From Nitrososphaeria archaeon (GTDB lineage Archaea > Thermoproteota > Nitrososphaeria > Geothermarchaeales > JDFR-13), in assembly GCA_027078545.1 (NCBI GenBank), contig JALWXN010000004.1, forward strand, positions 206,737-270,736: a DNA stretch of 64,000 bases, read 5' to 3'. Positions 19,660 to 28,733 of this stretch are shown piece after piece; position 1 is the first letter of the stretch, and each line of letters opens with the position of its first letter. The notes beneath the pieces are model-generated. The model was not told the origin of the DNA. It made no database searches and saw only the letters and a program-made list of their open reading frames with translations. The position numbers and the translations under genes are program-made.

Positions 19660-20892
19660 TCATATCCTGATCATGCCTGAGAAGTATTCCGCCAAGGCTA
19701 TGGGAGTCTCTTCACCGTCTTCTTCATAGACTATTAAAGCCCTTCCACGTATCTCGCTATCCGCCTCGTGCCTGACTACCCCTCTCCTGATTAGTTGGGC
19801 TATCTCCTTCGACGACTGGATTTTTAGTGTGGGTATCGTCCTCTCGCTGCATATCCCACTGTAGATACATGAGGCGTATCTGCAGGTCTCTCTCGCTAGC
19901 TCGTAGACTGGTCTATATGCGCCGGGCGGCTTGGTATATCCATCCTCTATCTCGGGGCCGTCTATCTTCCTGAATATCGCTATGTACATCAGCCCCGTGT
20001 TGCCCTTATATCTATCGATGTTTAGGCTTGGGAGTATGAAGAAGGACCCTGGCGCGTCGTCGGGTGAAAAGGTCTCTAGGGGGAGTCGAAGATCCCTATT
20101 GATAGGTTCCCATCCATTCTTGAGGGCCTCATGATATACGTCTATCGTCTCCTCCCTGGTCAGGGTGCATGTCAAGTATACTAGGTATCCACCCCTCCTC
20201 ACCATCTGGGATATGTGTTTTACAATGGATCTCTGGAGGGAGGAGTATGCCTCTCTATGTTTTAGGTTGGTGACCACCTCCTGTACCCTTTTATATAGTA
20301 GATCGAGGCCGGTGCATGGAGCGTCGAATATGACTAGGTCGTAGGGCCCGGATGAGGGGAGCTTCTCACCCCTGTGCCTAGAAGTCCAAACATTCCGGAG
20401 GCAGTGTCTAACTATGTTGTTCACCAGTCTCCTGTGACGGGCTCTGTTGGGCTCGTTGGCCACGATGGCTGAGTCTGGATATGTGTTTGCCGCTATAAAT
20501 GTCTTCCCTCCAGGGGCAGCCGCCACGTCTAGGATGTGATCCATCTCCTCTCCCCTCCCTATTGTTTCGAGGATTATGTGTAGGGCTGCGCTGGCCAACT
20601 CCATGATGTAGTACCCCCCATTCCTGTGTATAGCGTTGTCCAGGAGTTCATACCCGTCTAGGACGACTCCAACCCTCCTCTCTAGGCCCTTTAGGGGGGA
20701 TATGTCTATCCCTGCCTCACCCAGTATTTTGAAGATATAATCGCCTCTATATCCCGCTAATGTGTTTATCGATATGGTCTTGATCGGGCGTCTAGCGAGG
20801 ATCTCCGCCTCCTTCAGCGGGTCTATACCCTCTATAGATGATTCTAGTAGGAGTCTCCCTAGTATACTGGGCAGCTCCATCCTATTCCCCAT
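19660..20892 (-). CDS. NOL1/NOP2/Sun-family RNA m5C methyltransferase
   Basis: DVAAAPGGKTFIA; FDAPCTG; LTCTLTREE. Confidence 0.88.
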   Translation of the reverse strand: MGNRMELPSILGRLLLESSIEGIDPLKEAEILARRPIKTISINTLAGYRGDYIFKILGEAGIDISPLKGLERRVGVVLDGYELLDNAIHRNGGYYIMELASAALHIILETIGRGEEMDHILDVAAAPGGKTFIAANTYPDSAIVANEPNRARHRRLVNNIVRHCLRNVWTSRHRGEKLPSSGPYDLVIFDAPCTGLDLLYKRVQEVVTNLKHREAYSSLQRSIVKHISQMVRRGGYLVYLTCTLTREETIDVYHEALKNGWEPINRDLRLPLETFSPDDAPGSFFILPSLNIDRYKGNTGLMYIAIFRKIDGPEIEDGYTKPPGAYRPVYELARETCRYASCIYSGICSERTIPTLKIQSSKEIAQLIRRGVVRHEADSEIRGRALIVYEEDGEETPIALAEYFSGMIRI

Positions 20893-20955
20893 GTCTCCCT
20901 TGTTAATTTTTAATATGGGTAGGTGAAACCAAATATTCTTGATGCTATAGTGCTT

Positions 20956-21088
20956 GGGGCCGTGGCCCAGCCAGGAAGGGCGGCCGACAATATCGTTGGC
21001 TGAGGCTCCAGATCCCGGTATTAGGACCCTCTGGGGATGACTGGTGGATACCGGTCGGTCGTGGGTTCAAATCCCACCGGCCCCACCA
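20956..21088 (+). tRNA. tRNA-Trp (CCA) with two putative introns (about 20988-21005 and 21014-21051)
   Basis: Acceptor GGGGCCG/CGGCCCC, D-arm GCCC..GGGC, T-arm GTGGGTTCAAATCCCAC; removing both inserts gives GCCGA-CTCCAGA-TCGGT. Confidence 0.82.
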
Positions 21089-21223
21089 CCCTCCTCACAG
21101 GTATAACCACCCCCAAAAATCGGGAAGTGTATAGATTACTGCATAGAGAATTTATATTATGCCGATATTATGTCAAGTAGTGATACTCAATGGGTTAGAC
21201 GGCTCTCGGGAGGTGTGGATTAA

Positions 21224-21718
21224 GTGCCTAATAGGCGTGATGTAATAAAGGCGTTGGCTGCCGCTTCTGGTCTAGCCTGCCTAGCCCCATTCATACCTCT
21301 GGGCAAGTTCCTTACCCCTGAGTCTGGAACCGCCCCTCCACGTCAGAAAATAGCTAATATCGAGGATATCCCGATTGGTACTGAGAGATTTGTTGTATAT
21401 CCCCGTAGTGGTGATCCCGCGAGGGATAAGGATCCTTTTAGGCAGTTCACCGTGGTCAGGACTGGTGAGCGTGAGGTAGTTGGGTATAGTAGGGTCTGTA
21501 TCCATCTATGGTGTCTCATATCCCTAGATAAGGAGACTGGAAACACGTTCCAGTGTCCATGCCACGGAAGTATTTATACTGTGGAGGATGGCTTTGCAAT
21601 TGCGGGTCCCGCAGCTAAGCAGCCCAACAGATATCTACCTAAGCTCCTCCTCGAGATAGACGAGGCGGGCGATATATACGCTGTTGGTGTGGAGGGTGAG
21701 ATTGGATATGGCAGGTGA
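21224..21718 (+). CDS. Rieske iron-sulfur protein with Tat-like signal
   Basis: NRRDVIKALAAASG; CIHLWC...CPCHGS cluster-binding motifs. Confidence 0.9.
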   Translation: MPNRRDVIKALAAASGLACLAPFIPLGKFLTPESGTAPPRQKIANIEDIPIGTERFVVYPRSGDPARDKDPFRQFTVVRTGEREVVGYSRVCIHLWCLISLDKETGNTFQCPCHGSIYTVEDGFAIAGPAAKQPNRYLPKLLLEIDEAGDIYAVGVEGEIGYGR

Positions 21719-23048
21719 GGAGCAGCAGAAGAAGTCTCTAGTAGATAGGGCCATAGAGGCCTATGACTGGACTATTAAGAGGCTAGAGAGGACCATCCTA
21801 TTCGGTATCCGCTTCGTAGTTCCAAATAGGATCGTGAGTCCCCATGGATTTCTAGGTATGCTCACCTTCATAACCTTCATAGTCCTAGGTATTACAGGAG
21901 GCCTCTTAATGTTCTACTACCGCCCAACTCTTGACCAGGCATATCCCAGTGTAGAGATGATTAACAATGAGGTGGACTTCGGGATAATTATTAGGAATAT
22001 CCATTACCACGCCTCTAACCTTATGATCTTCCTGGCCATTTACCACCTGTTCTACCAGTTGTTCTCAGGGAGGTATAAAATTAGGAATGAGGTTATATGG
22101 GTAACTGGGGTCATACTCGGTACACTTACAATCATCGAGGCCTACATAGGATACGACTTGATAATGAATGAGAGGGCTGTTCTAGCCATCAATATTGGTG
22201 CTGCCCTGGCTTATTCAACCCCTGTTATAGGACCTGTAATAGCCGATATAGTGATAGGCACGGGCTTCAACGACCTAGTCCTTAGAATATATGCTCTACA
22301 CGTCTTTATACTCCCCTTGACGATGCTCCTACTAATCACGTTACACTTCCCTAGGAACCTGGTCTTCGACCCAGGTATGGCTGGTATTGTGGTGGGTACC
22401 CTGTTCATCACTTCGGCTCTATATCCAGTTCCACTTGGTAATCAGTACGATCCGTTTAGACCACTCCCCATAACGATCCCAGAGTGGTATATCAACCCGC
22501 TATACGCACTGTTGAGAACAGGTATAGATAAGTTTGTTGCTGGCGTACTCCTCCCCACACTGTTCATCATGATGTTTATGATAGTTCCGTTTGTTGACAG
22601 GTCTAAAGGGATGAGGCTCGCGGATAGGCCTGTGGCCCTGGGTATTGGGCTAGCTGGCGTTTCTCAGAGCATCGTCACCACAGTCTGGGGGTTCTATGTA
22701 GACCCGGATCCAACAAAGGGTTATAATGCCCGTCTAGAGATCGACCCAGTGCTCTTCTTCGGTGTACTTATACTTCTAAACGTGGCGTCATTCGGCGCTG
22801 CATATGCCTACTCCAAGTATAGCAAGGGTAGAAAGCCAGAGCCTGTAAGGAGGGCTACTCAGCAGTTTAAACTATCTGATGAGGAGTTGACGGCCCTCTT
22901 CTACCTGCTATTAGCTGCAGAGATAGCCGTGGTTATACTCTCCCTTGTATCCTACTACATGGGTAACCTGATCTTCGGAATGCTTATGACGGGGGCGTCG
23001 CTGATCGCCTTCGGATTCATTACATATGTCATTAGGTTGATGTCGTGA
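21708..23048 (+). CDS. Cytochrome b (bc1/b6f-type, fused N+C)
   Basis: Multi-TM; HYHASNLMIFLAIYH and YALHVFILPLTMLLLITLH haem-ligand helices; PEWY motif. Confidence 0.93.
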   Translation: MAGEEQQKKSLVDRAIEAYDWTIKRLERTILFGIRFVVPNRIVSPHGFLGMLTFITFIVLGITGGLLMFYYRPTLDQAYPSVEMINNEVDFGIIIRNIHYHASNLMIFLAIYHLFYQLFSGRYKIRNEVIWVTGVILGTLTIIEAYIGYDLIMNERAVLAINIGAALAYSTPVIGPVIADIVIGTGFNDLVLRIYALHVFILPLTMLLLITLHFPRNLVFDPGMAGIVVGTLFITSALYPVPLGNQYDPFRPLPITIPEWYINPLYALLRTGIDKFVAGVLLPTLFIMMFMIVPFVDRSKGMRLADRPVALGIGLAGVSQSIVTTVWGFYVDPDPTKGYNARLEIDPVLFFGVLILLNVASFGAAYAYSKYSKGRKPEPVRRATQQFKLSDEELTALFYLLLAAEIAVVILSLVSYYMGNLIFGMLMTGASLIAFGFITYVIRLMS

Positions 23049-23057
23049 GGTGGGATT

Positions 23058-23660
23058 ATGGATCGTGGCCTCTATTTGGCTAGCGTCTTCCTAATAACAA
23101 TAGGTCTGCTCGGGGTTTGGCTCGGCTCCTTTGCAGGCGTCTCTGAGTCGTTTGTCGAGATGACTCCCCCCTCATTAGCAGTCTTCCTTCTAGGGCTATT
23201 CCTACTACCCATAGCTCTCTTCAAGGGTGGGCCTCCCACTGCTGATGCATATGTACCCATAGCCTTCCTCTTTGTACTTGGATTTCTATTGATTGGCTGG
23301 GGATTCATGTTCGGAGGTGAGGGTGAGACAGTCATCCTAGGCACTCAGGAAATGTATCTAGTGATGACCGAGTACGCTTTTAACTACACCAACCCAGATA
23401 TCGAGGTTTATCAGAACTATTTGGTAAGGGTGATACTCGATAATAAAGGAGAGGTTCAGCACTCGTTCATGGTCCTCGGGGTCTCGGAGGACAGTGGGTA
23501 TATCGACCCTGAGCAGGTATACACCATGGAGTTCGTGATAAACCAAGACCCTGGGGTGTATGAGTATCTATGTACCGTCCCTGGTCATAGAGAGGCAGGG
23601 ATGTACGGAACCTGGATTATTCAAGAGCCTCCTGAGAACGCTACAGCCACTGGTGAATAG
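23058..23660 (+). CDS. Membrane-anchored cupredoxin (blue-copper/sulfocyanin-like)
   Basis: N-terminal TM segments; copper ligand pattern H(QHSF)..YEYLCTVPGHREAGMYG. Confidence 0.8.
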   Translation: MDRGLYLASVFLITIGLLGVWLGSFAGVSESFVEMTPPSLAVFLLGLFLLPIALFKGGPPTADAYVPIAFLFVLGFLLIGWGFMFGGEGETVILGTQEMYLVMTEYAFNYTNPDIEVYQNYLVRVILDNKGEVQHSFMVLGVSEDSGYIDPEQVYTMEFVINQDPGVYEYLCTVPGHREAGMYGTWIIQEPPENATATGE

Positions 23661-23701
23661 CTTCCACAGAAACCCAAAATTTTTATTTTTTGATTTTTGG
23701 T

Positions 23702-23775
23702 GGGGCCGGCCGGATTTGAACCGGCGACCACGGGCTCCCAAGGCCCGCATGCTAGCCAAGCTACACCACGGCCCC
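23702..23775 (-). tRNA. tRNA-Pro (TGG), no intron
   Basis: GGGGCCG..GCGGGCC-TTGGGAG..; full cloverleaf, ACCA encoded. Confidence 0.93.
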
Positions 23776-23784
23776 TACTCCATT

Positions 23785-24141
23785 TTAATCTGATAACCCT
23801 CCTTCTTTAAGAGCTATTATAGCCGCTGCTATATCTCCCTGGGTAAGCTCCAGGGCTTTTATCGCCAGCTCCCTATCCACGTTCGCCTGCTCCATGACTA
23901 TGGCGATGTCCTCCTCGGAGAACTCAGTCTTACCCTCTTCCTCATACTCCTCCTCGTTGCCTATTACCTGGTATATCGTGGTCTCGCCCATGGCGATCTT
24001 GCTGACGTTCGGGTCTACTATCCGGGTCTTCCTACCATCTCTATATATAAATATGACCTCCTCTACATCCAGGTTCTCCATACGCTCTATACCCATCTTC
24101 TTCATCATTCTCCTTAGTTCCCTAGATCCTATCCGCCTCAT
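23785..24141 (-). CDS. nac: Nascent polypeptide-associated complex protein (NAC + UBA)
   Basis: RRMMKKMGIERMENLDVEEVIF; C-terminal UBA. Confidence 0.93.
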   Translation of the reverse strand: MRRIGSRELRRMMKKMGIERMENLDVEEVIFIYRDGRKTRIVDPNVSKIAMGETTIYQVIGNEEEYEEEGKTEFSEEDIAIVMEQANVDRELAIKALELTQGDIAAAIIALKEGGLSD

Positions 24142-24220
24142 CCCCCATCCTCAAAATAGTTTGTCATGGGCAGTCTCAATAAATATTTGGGGGTATTGGG
24201 AGTAGAATTATTGTAGCAAA

Positions 24221-24700
24221 ATGTCTTGTGAACTGTGTGGATCCAAGTCGGATGAGTTACATCTCGTCATCTTCTCTGGGAGCCGTGTACTGGCCTGCCA
24301 ATCCTGTATCAGGAAGTATGGCTTGGTCGTTATACGTAGGTCTGGTGAGCCTAGGAAGAGGCCCATCGCTAGGCAGACTAGGCAGCAGCGGAGTGTCAGG
24401 CCACCATCCCCTGAGTATGATGTCGTGGAGGACTATGGCCAGATTATTAAGAGGGCTAGGGAGGAGCGGGGCTTGACCCAGGAGGACCTGGCTAGACTGG
24501 TTGGTGTGAAGCTTAGCTACATAAGGAAGGTTGAGCAGGGGAAGATGGTTCCGGAACTCCCTGTTCTTAGGAAGCTTGAGAAGCTGCTCTCCGTGAAGCT
24601 GGTCGAGGAGGCTGTGCCTAGGGAGGAGAAAGCTATATATTCATCTGGAGGGGATGACTCTATTACCTTGGGAGACCTTCTAGGTAGGGAGGAGCCGTAG
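24221..24700 (+). CDS. mbf1: MBF1-like zinc-ribbon/HTH transcription factor
   Basis: CELCG..; HTH 'IIKRAREERGLTQEDLARLVGVKLSYIRKVEQG'. Confidence 0.9.
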   Translation: MSCELCGSKSDELHLVIFSGSRVLACQSCIRKYGLVVIRRSGEPRKRPIARQTRQQRSVRPPSPEYDVVEDYGQIIKRAREERGLTQEDLARLVGVKLSYIRKVEQGKMVPELPVLRKLEKLLSVKLVEEAVPREEKAIYSSGGDDSITLGDLLGREEP

Positions 24701-24705
24701 GGTGG

Positions 24706-25971
24706 GTGATGCTCATAAGGGCCGTAGCCATCGTGACGGATAGGAGTAACTTTAGGGAGTTTAGGGTCTTGGCGGAGGAGGCTGGCTATAGAATCGTCGA
24801 CACGGTATATGTACGTAGGCTCACGCCACGTGGATTGAGCGAGGCGAAGCTTGAAGAGGTGAAGGAGGCTGTTAGGCGTAGCCTGGCTGAGGTTGTTCTC
24901 TTCGACAAGGAGTTGAAGCCTAAGCATATGTATAACCTGTGGAAACACGTCAATGTCCAGGTTAGGGATCGTGTGGAGGTGATCCTAGAGATCTTCAGGA
25001 GGCATAGCCCCTCTAAGGAGGCTGATCTCCAGATTAAGCTGGCTAGTCTGAACTACGAGCTGGCTAGGGCTAGGGAGAAGGTTCTCCTAGCCAAGGCTGG
25101 TGAGCAGCCGGCCCTCATCATGGGTCCTGGTCAGTACGAGGTGGATAAGTATTACCTCGAGATTAAGAGGAGGATACAGACTATAAAGAGGAAGCTTGAG
25201 GAGGAGCGTAGGAAACGATCTGTACATAGGGATATGAGGAGGCGGCGGGGATATAAGACCATAGCGATAACTGGCTATACATGCTCGGGGAAGACCACAC
25301 TATTCAACTATCTCTCCGGGATGTCTATGAAGACTGGTGATGAGCCCTTCACAACACTCTCAACGAAGTACTCCCTGTTAAGGATAGGTCTGTGGAAAGT
25401 CTATCTCATCGACACCATAGGCTTCATCCAGGATCTTCCCCCATTCGTCATATCCGCATTCTACTCAACGTTGGAGGAGGTCTCTGAGGCTGATATTGTA
25501 TATCTAGTGGTGGACGTCTCCGAGGAGCTGGATAAGGTCTCGGCTAAGCTGGAAACCTCTCTAGATATCCTCGACAAGCTTGGGTTTAGGGGTAAGGTCA
25601 TCATTGTGGGCAACAAGGTTGACCAGATCAATAATATGGAGGCGTTGAAACCGGTTAAGAGCCTATTTGACGCGACCGGCCACCCATCCATCTTTATCTC
25701 GGCCGCTACTGGTGAGGGGGTTGATAAGCTACTCAGACTGACTGAGGAGCTTCTGGGGACAGGTGTGGAGATGAGGGTGGAGATCCCATATACGAGGAGG
25801 GACTTCTTCGAGATAGTTGGTATGGTGAAGGAGGAGGGTCTCGGCGGCTTCGAGGAGCTGGATGATAGGATGGTTTTTAGGGGTAGGCTTCCAGAGCATA
25901 TCGTGGATAAGCTTATCCATAAAGGTGTTAAGGTCTATGCGGAGGGCCTCCGTTCTACGTCTGGGGCATAG
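24706..25971 (+). CDS. HflX-like GTPase
   Basis: ITGYTCSGKTTLFNYLSG; DTIGFIQDLP; GNKVD. Confidence 0.9.
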   Translation: MMLIRAVAIVTDRSNFREFRVLAEEAGYRIVDTVYVRRLTPRGLSEAKLEEVKEAVRRSLAEVVLFDKELKPKHMYNLWKHVNVQVRDRVEVILEIFRRHSPSKEADLQIKLASLNYELARAREKVLLAKAGEQPALIMGPGQYEVDKYYLEIKRRIQTIKRKLEEERRKRSVHRDMRRRRGYKTIAITGYTCSGKTTLFNYLSGMSMKTGDEPFTTLSTKYSLLRIGLWKVYLIDTIGFIQDLPPFVISAFYSTLEEVSEADIVYLVVDVSEELDKVSAKLETSLDILDKLGFRGKVIIVGNKVDQINNMEALKPVKSLFDATGHPSIFISAATGEGVDKLLRLTEELLGTGVEMRVEIPYTRRDFFEIVGMVKEEGLGGFEELDDRMVFRGRLPEHIVDKLIHKGVKVYAEGLRSTSGA

Positions 25972-26482
25972 GGTGCCTAGGGATGAGAGGGCATCCACCC
26001 ACCTAGCCCTGGCGGCACGGGCCCTTGGCGCTGAGGAGCTGATATACTCTGGGGATAGGGATCCGGAGCTGGAGGCTAAGATCAGGGATGTGGTTGAGAG
26101 GTGGGGCGGGGGCTTCAGAATAACATATACCGATAGACCCCTGGAGATCCTTAGGAGATATTCGGGACAGGGCTATGCCACGGTCCACCTCACGATGTAT
26201 GGAGTGGGTATAAACGACGTGATGGACTCTATACTCCGGAGGGAGAAGGTACTGGTCATTGTGGGTGGTGAGAAGGTGCCCCGGATATATTTCGAGGAGG
26301 CGGATTATAACGTCGCTGTGGGGTGGCAGCCCCATTCAGAGATAGCCGCCCTAGCAATCTTCCTAGACCGCTACTTCCAGGGGTGGGAGGTGGATACCGT
26401 GGATCCACATCCCCCCACCATCATCCCGATGAAGAGGGGTAAGCTGGTCATAAGGCCTGAGCCGGGAGGCTCTGATACATAG
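25937..26482 (+). CDS. tRNA (cytidine-56-2'-O)-methyltransferase, Trm56
   Basis: SVLRLGHRVPRDERASTHLALAARALGA; SPOUT-like C-term 'NVAVGWQPHSEIAALAIFLDR'. Confidence 0.85.
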   Translation: MRRASVLRLGHRVPRDERASTHLALAARALGAEELIYSGDRDPELEAKIRDVVERWGGGFRITYTDRPLEILRRYSGQGYATVHLTMYGVGINDVMDSILRREKVLVIVGGEKVPRIYFEEADYNVAVGWQPHSEIAALAIFLDRYFQGWEVDTVDPHPPTIIPMKRGKLVIRPEPGGSDT

Positions 26483-26530
26483 GCACTATTTAATCAATCA
26501 TGGCCGCCTGATGATTATTGGGTGGAGTAG

Positions 26531-27079
26531 GTGGAGGAGTGGAACGATAAGAACTCGGCTGTATACGTCTATAAGAAGATTGTAGAGGCGTATAAGGGCC
26601 CCCTCGCTGGGAAGATAATCGAGGTCTTGGCTGAGCATGGAGAGCTCACGGAGGATGAGCTGGCTGAGAAGGTGGGGGCTGACGAGGCCGAGGTTAGGAG
26701 GGTTATATGGGTCCTCGCCAGTGAGGGCCTCATAGTTTCGAAGAAGGTTGTCAACGAGACTGGATGGATCACCTTCTACTGGCAGCTCCCACTAGACCAG
26801 GTGGACGGCCTTGTACTAGGCCTATATAGACATATTATCGATAGGCTGGAGGAGAAGCTCCGGTATGAGACGGAGAACATCTTCTACTGGTGTATGGATC
26901 CTAACCATAGTAGGCTGACCTTCTCCGAGGCTACTGAGAACATGTTTAGATGCCCCGTCTGTGGGAAGACTCTGATGCCCTATGACAATAGCGAGTTAAT
27001 AGCCGCGATCAAGTACTGTATCTCCGAGATGAGGAAGATTATGAAGGACTATTTCGTGGAGGAGAAGGCTGAGGAGTAG
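26531..27079 (+). CDS. tfe: Transcription factor E alpha (TFE), atypical zinc ribbon
   Basis: wHTH 'GELTEDELAEKVGADEAEVRRVIWVL' plus C-terminal CPVC. Confidence 0.88.
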   Translation: MEEWNDKNSAVYVYKKIVEAYKGPLAGKIIEVLAEHGELTEDELAEKVGADEAEVRRVIWVLASEGLIVSKKVVNETGWITFYWQLPLDQVDGLVLGLYRHIIDRLEEKLRYETENIFYWCMDPNHSRLTFSEATENMFRCPVCGKTLMPYDNSELIAAIKYCISEMRKIMKDYFVEEKAEE

Positions 27080-27187
27080 GTCCCAACGTCTCTCCACCCC
27101 TGTATATAGCTCCAGACCCTGGATAATCCTCCTCTGTTCCTTTATTTAGACCTCTCAAAATAGATAATATGAGGTGTCGAGGGGGAA

Positions 27188-27655
27188 ATGCCTACATGGG
27201 GATATAGTTTCAGGATACCGGAGGAGGAGAAGGAGAAATATGTGAAGGCTAGTTTAAGGGAGGTCTCCATATCGCCTAAACACGCCGTGGAGATCGCCCG
27301 GGAGATTAGGGGTATGTATCTAGAGGAGGCTAGGCGTTTCCTAGAGGATGTCGTTGCGATGAGGAGGCCGGTGGCCTTCAAGAGATATAAGAAGAAGGTT
27401 CCCCATAGGAGGGGGCTTAACAAGTGGTATGCTGGTAGATACCCTGTTAAGGCGGCGAAGTACTTCCTGAGGCTCCTAGACAACCTAGCTAACAACGCTG
27501 AGAATAACGATCTAGATATTGAGAGGCTGAAGATAGTCCACTGCGCAGCCCATAGGGGTAGGAAGATTAGGAAGTATATTCCCCGTGCATTTGGCCGCTC
27601 CTCCCCATACTTCGATAAGCTCGTCCATGTGGAGATTGTAGCTAAGGAGGTGTAG
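27188..27655 (+). CDS. rpl22: Ribosomal protein L22
   Basis: Ribosomal cluster; VKAAKYFLRLLDNLANNAE. Confidence 0.95.
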   Translation: MPTWGYSFRIPEEEKEKYVKASLREVSISPKHAVEIAREIRGMYLEEARRFLEDVVAMRRPVAFKRYKKKVPHRRGLNKWYAGRYPVKAAKYFLRLLDNLANNAENNDLDIERLKIVHCAAHRGRKIRKYIPRAFGRSSPYFDKLVHVEIVAKEV

Positions 27656-27659
27656 ACTG

Positions 27660-28316
27660 GTGGCGATGGAGAAGAGTATGGATAGTATTAAGCAGATACT
27701 GAGTAGGAATAGGAAGGCCATGCTCCTGGACGAGTGGCTGGCTAAGGAGCTGGTCAACGCTGGGTATTCACGGGTATCCGTCGTGGCATCGCCTAAGGAG
27801 GGGCTGGGCACTAAGATCACGATCTATGCTGCCAGGCCTAGCCTGGTGATAGGGCGTAGGGGTAGCAGGGTGAGGGAGCTTGTTAAGAAGATCGAGGAGG
27901 TCTTCGGCTATAAGAATGTAAACATTACTGTTCAGGAGGTGGAGGAGCCGGAGCTCGACCCTAGGATAATGGCCTGGCAGATAGAGAGGCAGCTGACTAG
28001 GGGTGTCCGATACAGAAGAGTAGGGATCTGGGCTATCAACGTCATCAAGAATGCTGGTGCATATGCGGCGGAGATCGTCATATCCGGTAAGCTCAGGACT
28101 GTCAGGGCAGCCTATCAGAAGTTTAAGTCTGGGGATATTCTGAAGAGTGGGGAGCTGGCCGAGAGGCTTGTGGAGACGGCTAAGAGGCCGGTCCTAACCA
28201 AATATGGTATAATCGGTGTCAAGGTATCAATTATGAGGCAGTCCTTGAAGGATTATCTCGAGTCTCTAGAGGGTGGTGGTGATGAAGAGTCTGGAGGAGT
28301 TGAGGGAGAAGAGTAA
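27660..28316 (+). CDS. rps3: Ribosomal protein S3
   Basis: KH domain 'VIGRRGSRVREL'. Confidence 0.95.
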   Translation: MAMEKSMDSIKQILSRNRKAMLLDEWLAKELVNAGYSRVSVVASPKEGLGTKITIYAARPSLVIGRRGSRVRELVKKIEEVFGYKNVNITVQEVEEPELDPRIMAWQIERQLTRGVRYRRVGIWAINVIKNAGAYAAEIVISGKLRTVRAAYQKFKSGDILKSGELAERLVETAKRPVLTKYGIIGVKVSIMRQSLKDYLESLEGGGDEESGGVEGEE

Positions 28317-28482
28317 CGAGGAGTTGATAGAGATCCTGCTTGAGCTGGAGGAGGAGCTCTTCAGGATCAGGAGGGTTATAGCCTCCGGTGGACAGGTGGA
28401 GAAGCCCGGAAGGGTTAAGCATATCCGTCGGCAGAGGGCTAGGATACTAACTATTCTTAGGGAGAGGGGTGTAAAGCTATGA
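28273..28482 (+). CDS. rpl29: Ribosomal protein L29
   Basis: Size, position, LEELREKSNEELIEILLELEEEL. Confidence 0.93.
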   Translation: MVVMKSLEELREKSNEELIEILLELEEELFRIRRVIASGGQVEKPGRVKHIRRQRARILTILRERGVKL

Positions 28483-28733
28483 AGACGCTGTATGAGAAGA
28501 CGCTTACAGGTAGGGAGGTCGAGATAATATCGTCCCCGGATAGGGGGCTGGTAGGGCTGAGAGGGATGGTCCTGCTTGAGCAGGAGAACATGCTCCATAT
28601 CAGGGTTGGGAGTAGGGTTGTGAGGATTCCTAAGAAGGATCTAGTTCTAAAGGTTTATGAGGATAGTTCGTATAGAATCTTGTCGTATCCAGAGTTTGAG
28701 GGTAGCTATATAAGGAGGTTGAAGAGGCTATGA
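28479..28733 (+). CDS. rnp1: RNase P protein component 1 (Rpp29)
   Basis: Position between L29 and S17; Sm-like Rpp29 sequence. Confidence 0.85.
   Translation: MKTLYEKTLTGREVEIISSPDRGLVGLRGMVLLEQENMLHIRVGSRVVRIPKKDLVLKVYEDSSYRILSYPEFEGSYIRRLKRL

Noticed and set aside
23560-23793. Plus-strand ORF ending 'WGRPDLNRRPRAPKARMLAKLHHGP'
   Set aside because: Classic spurious translation across a minus-strand tRNA gene (tRNA-Pro).
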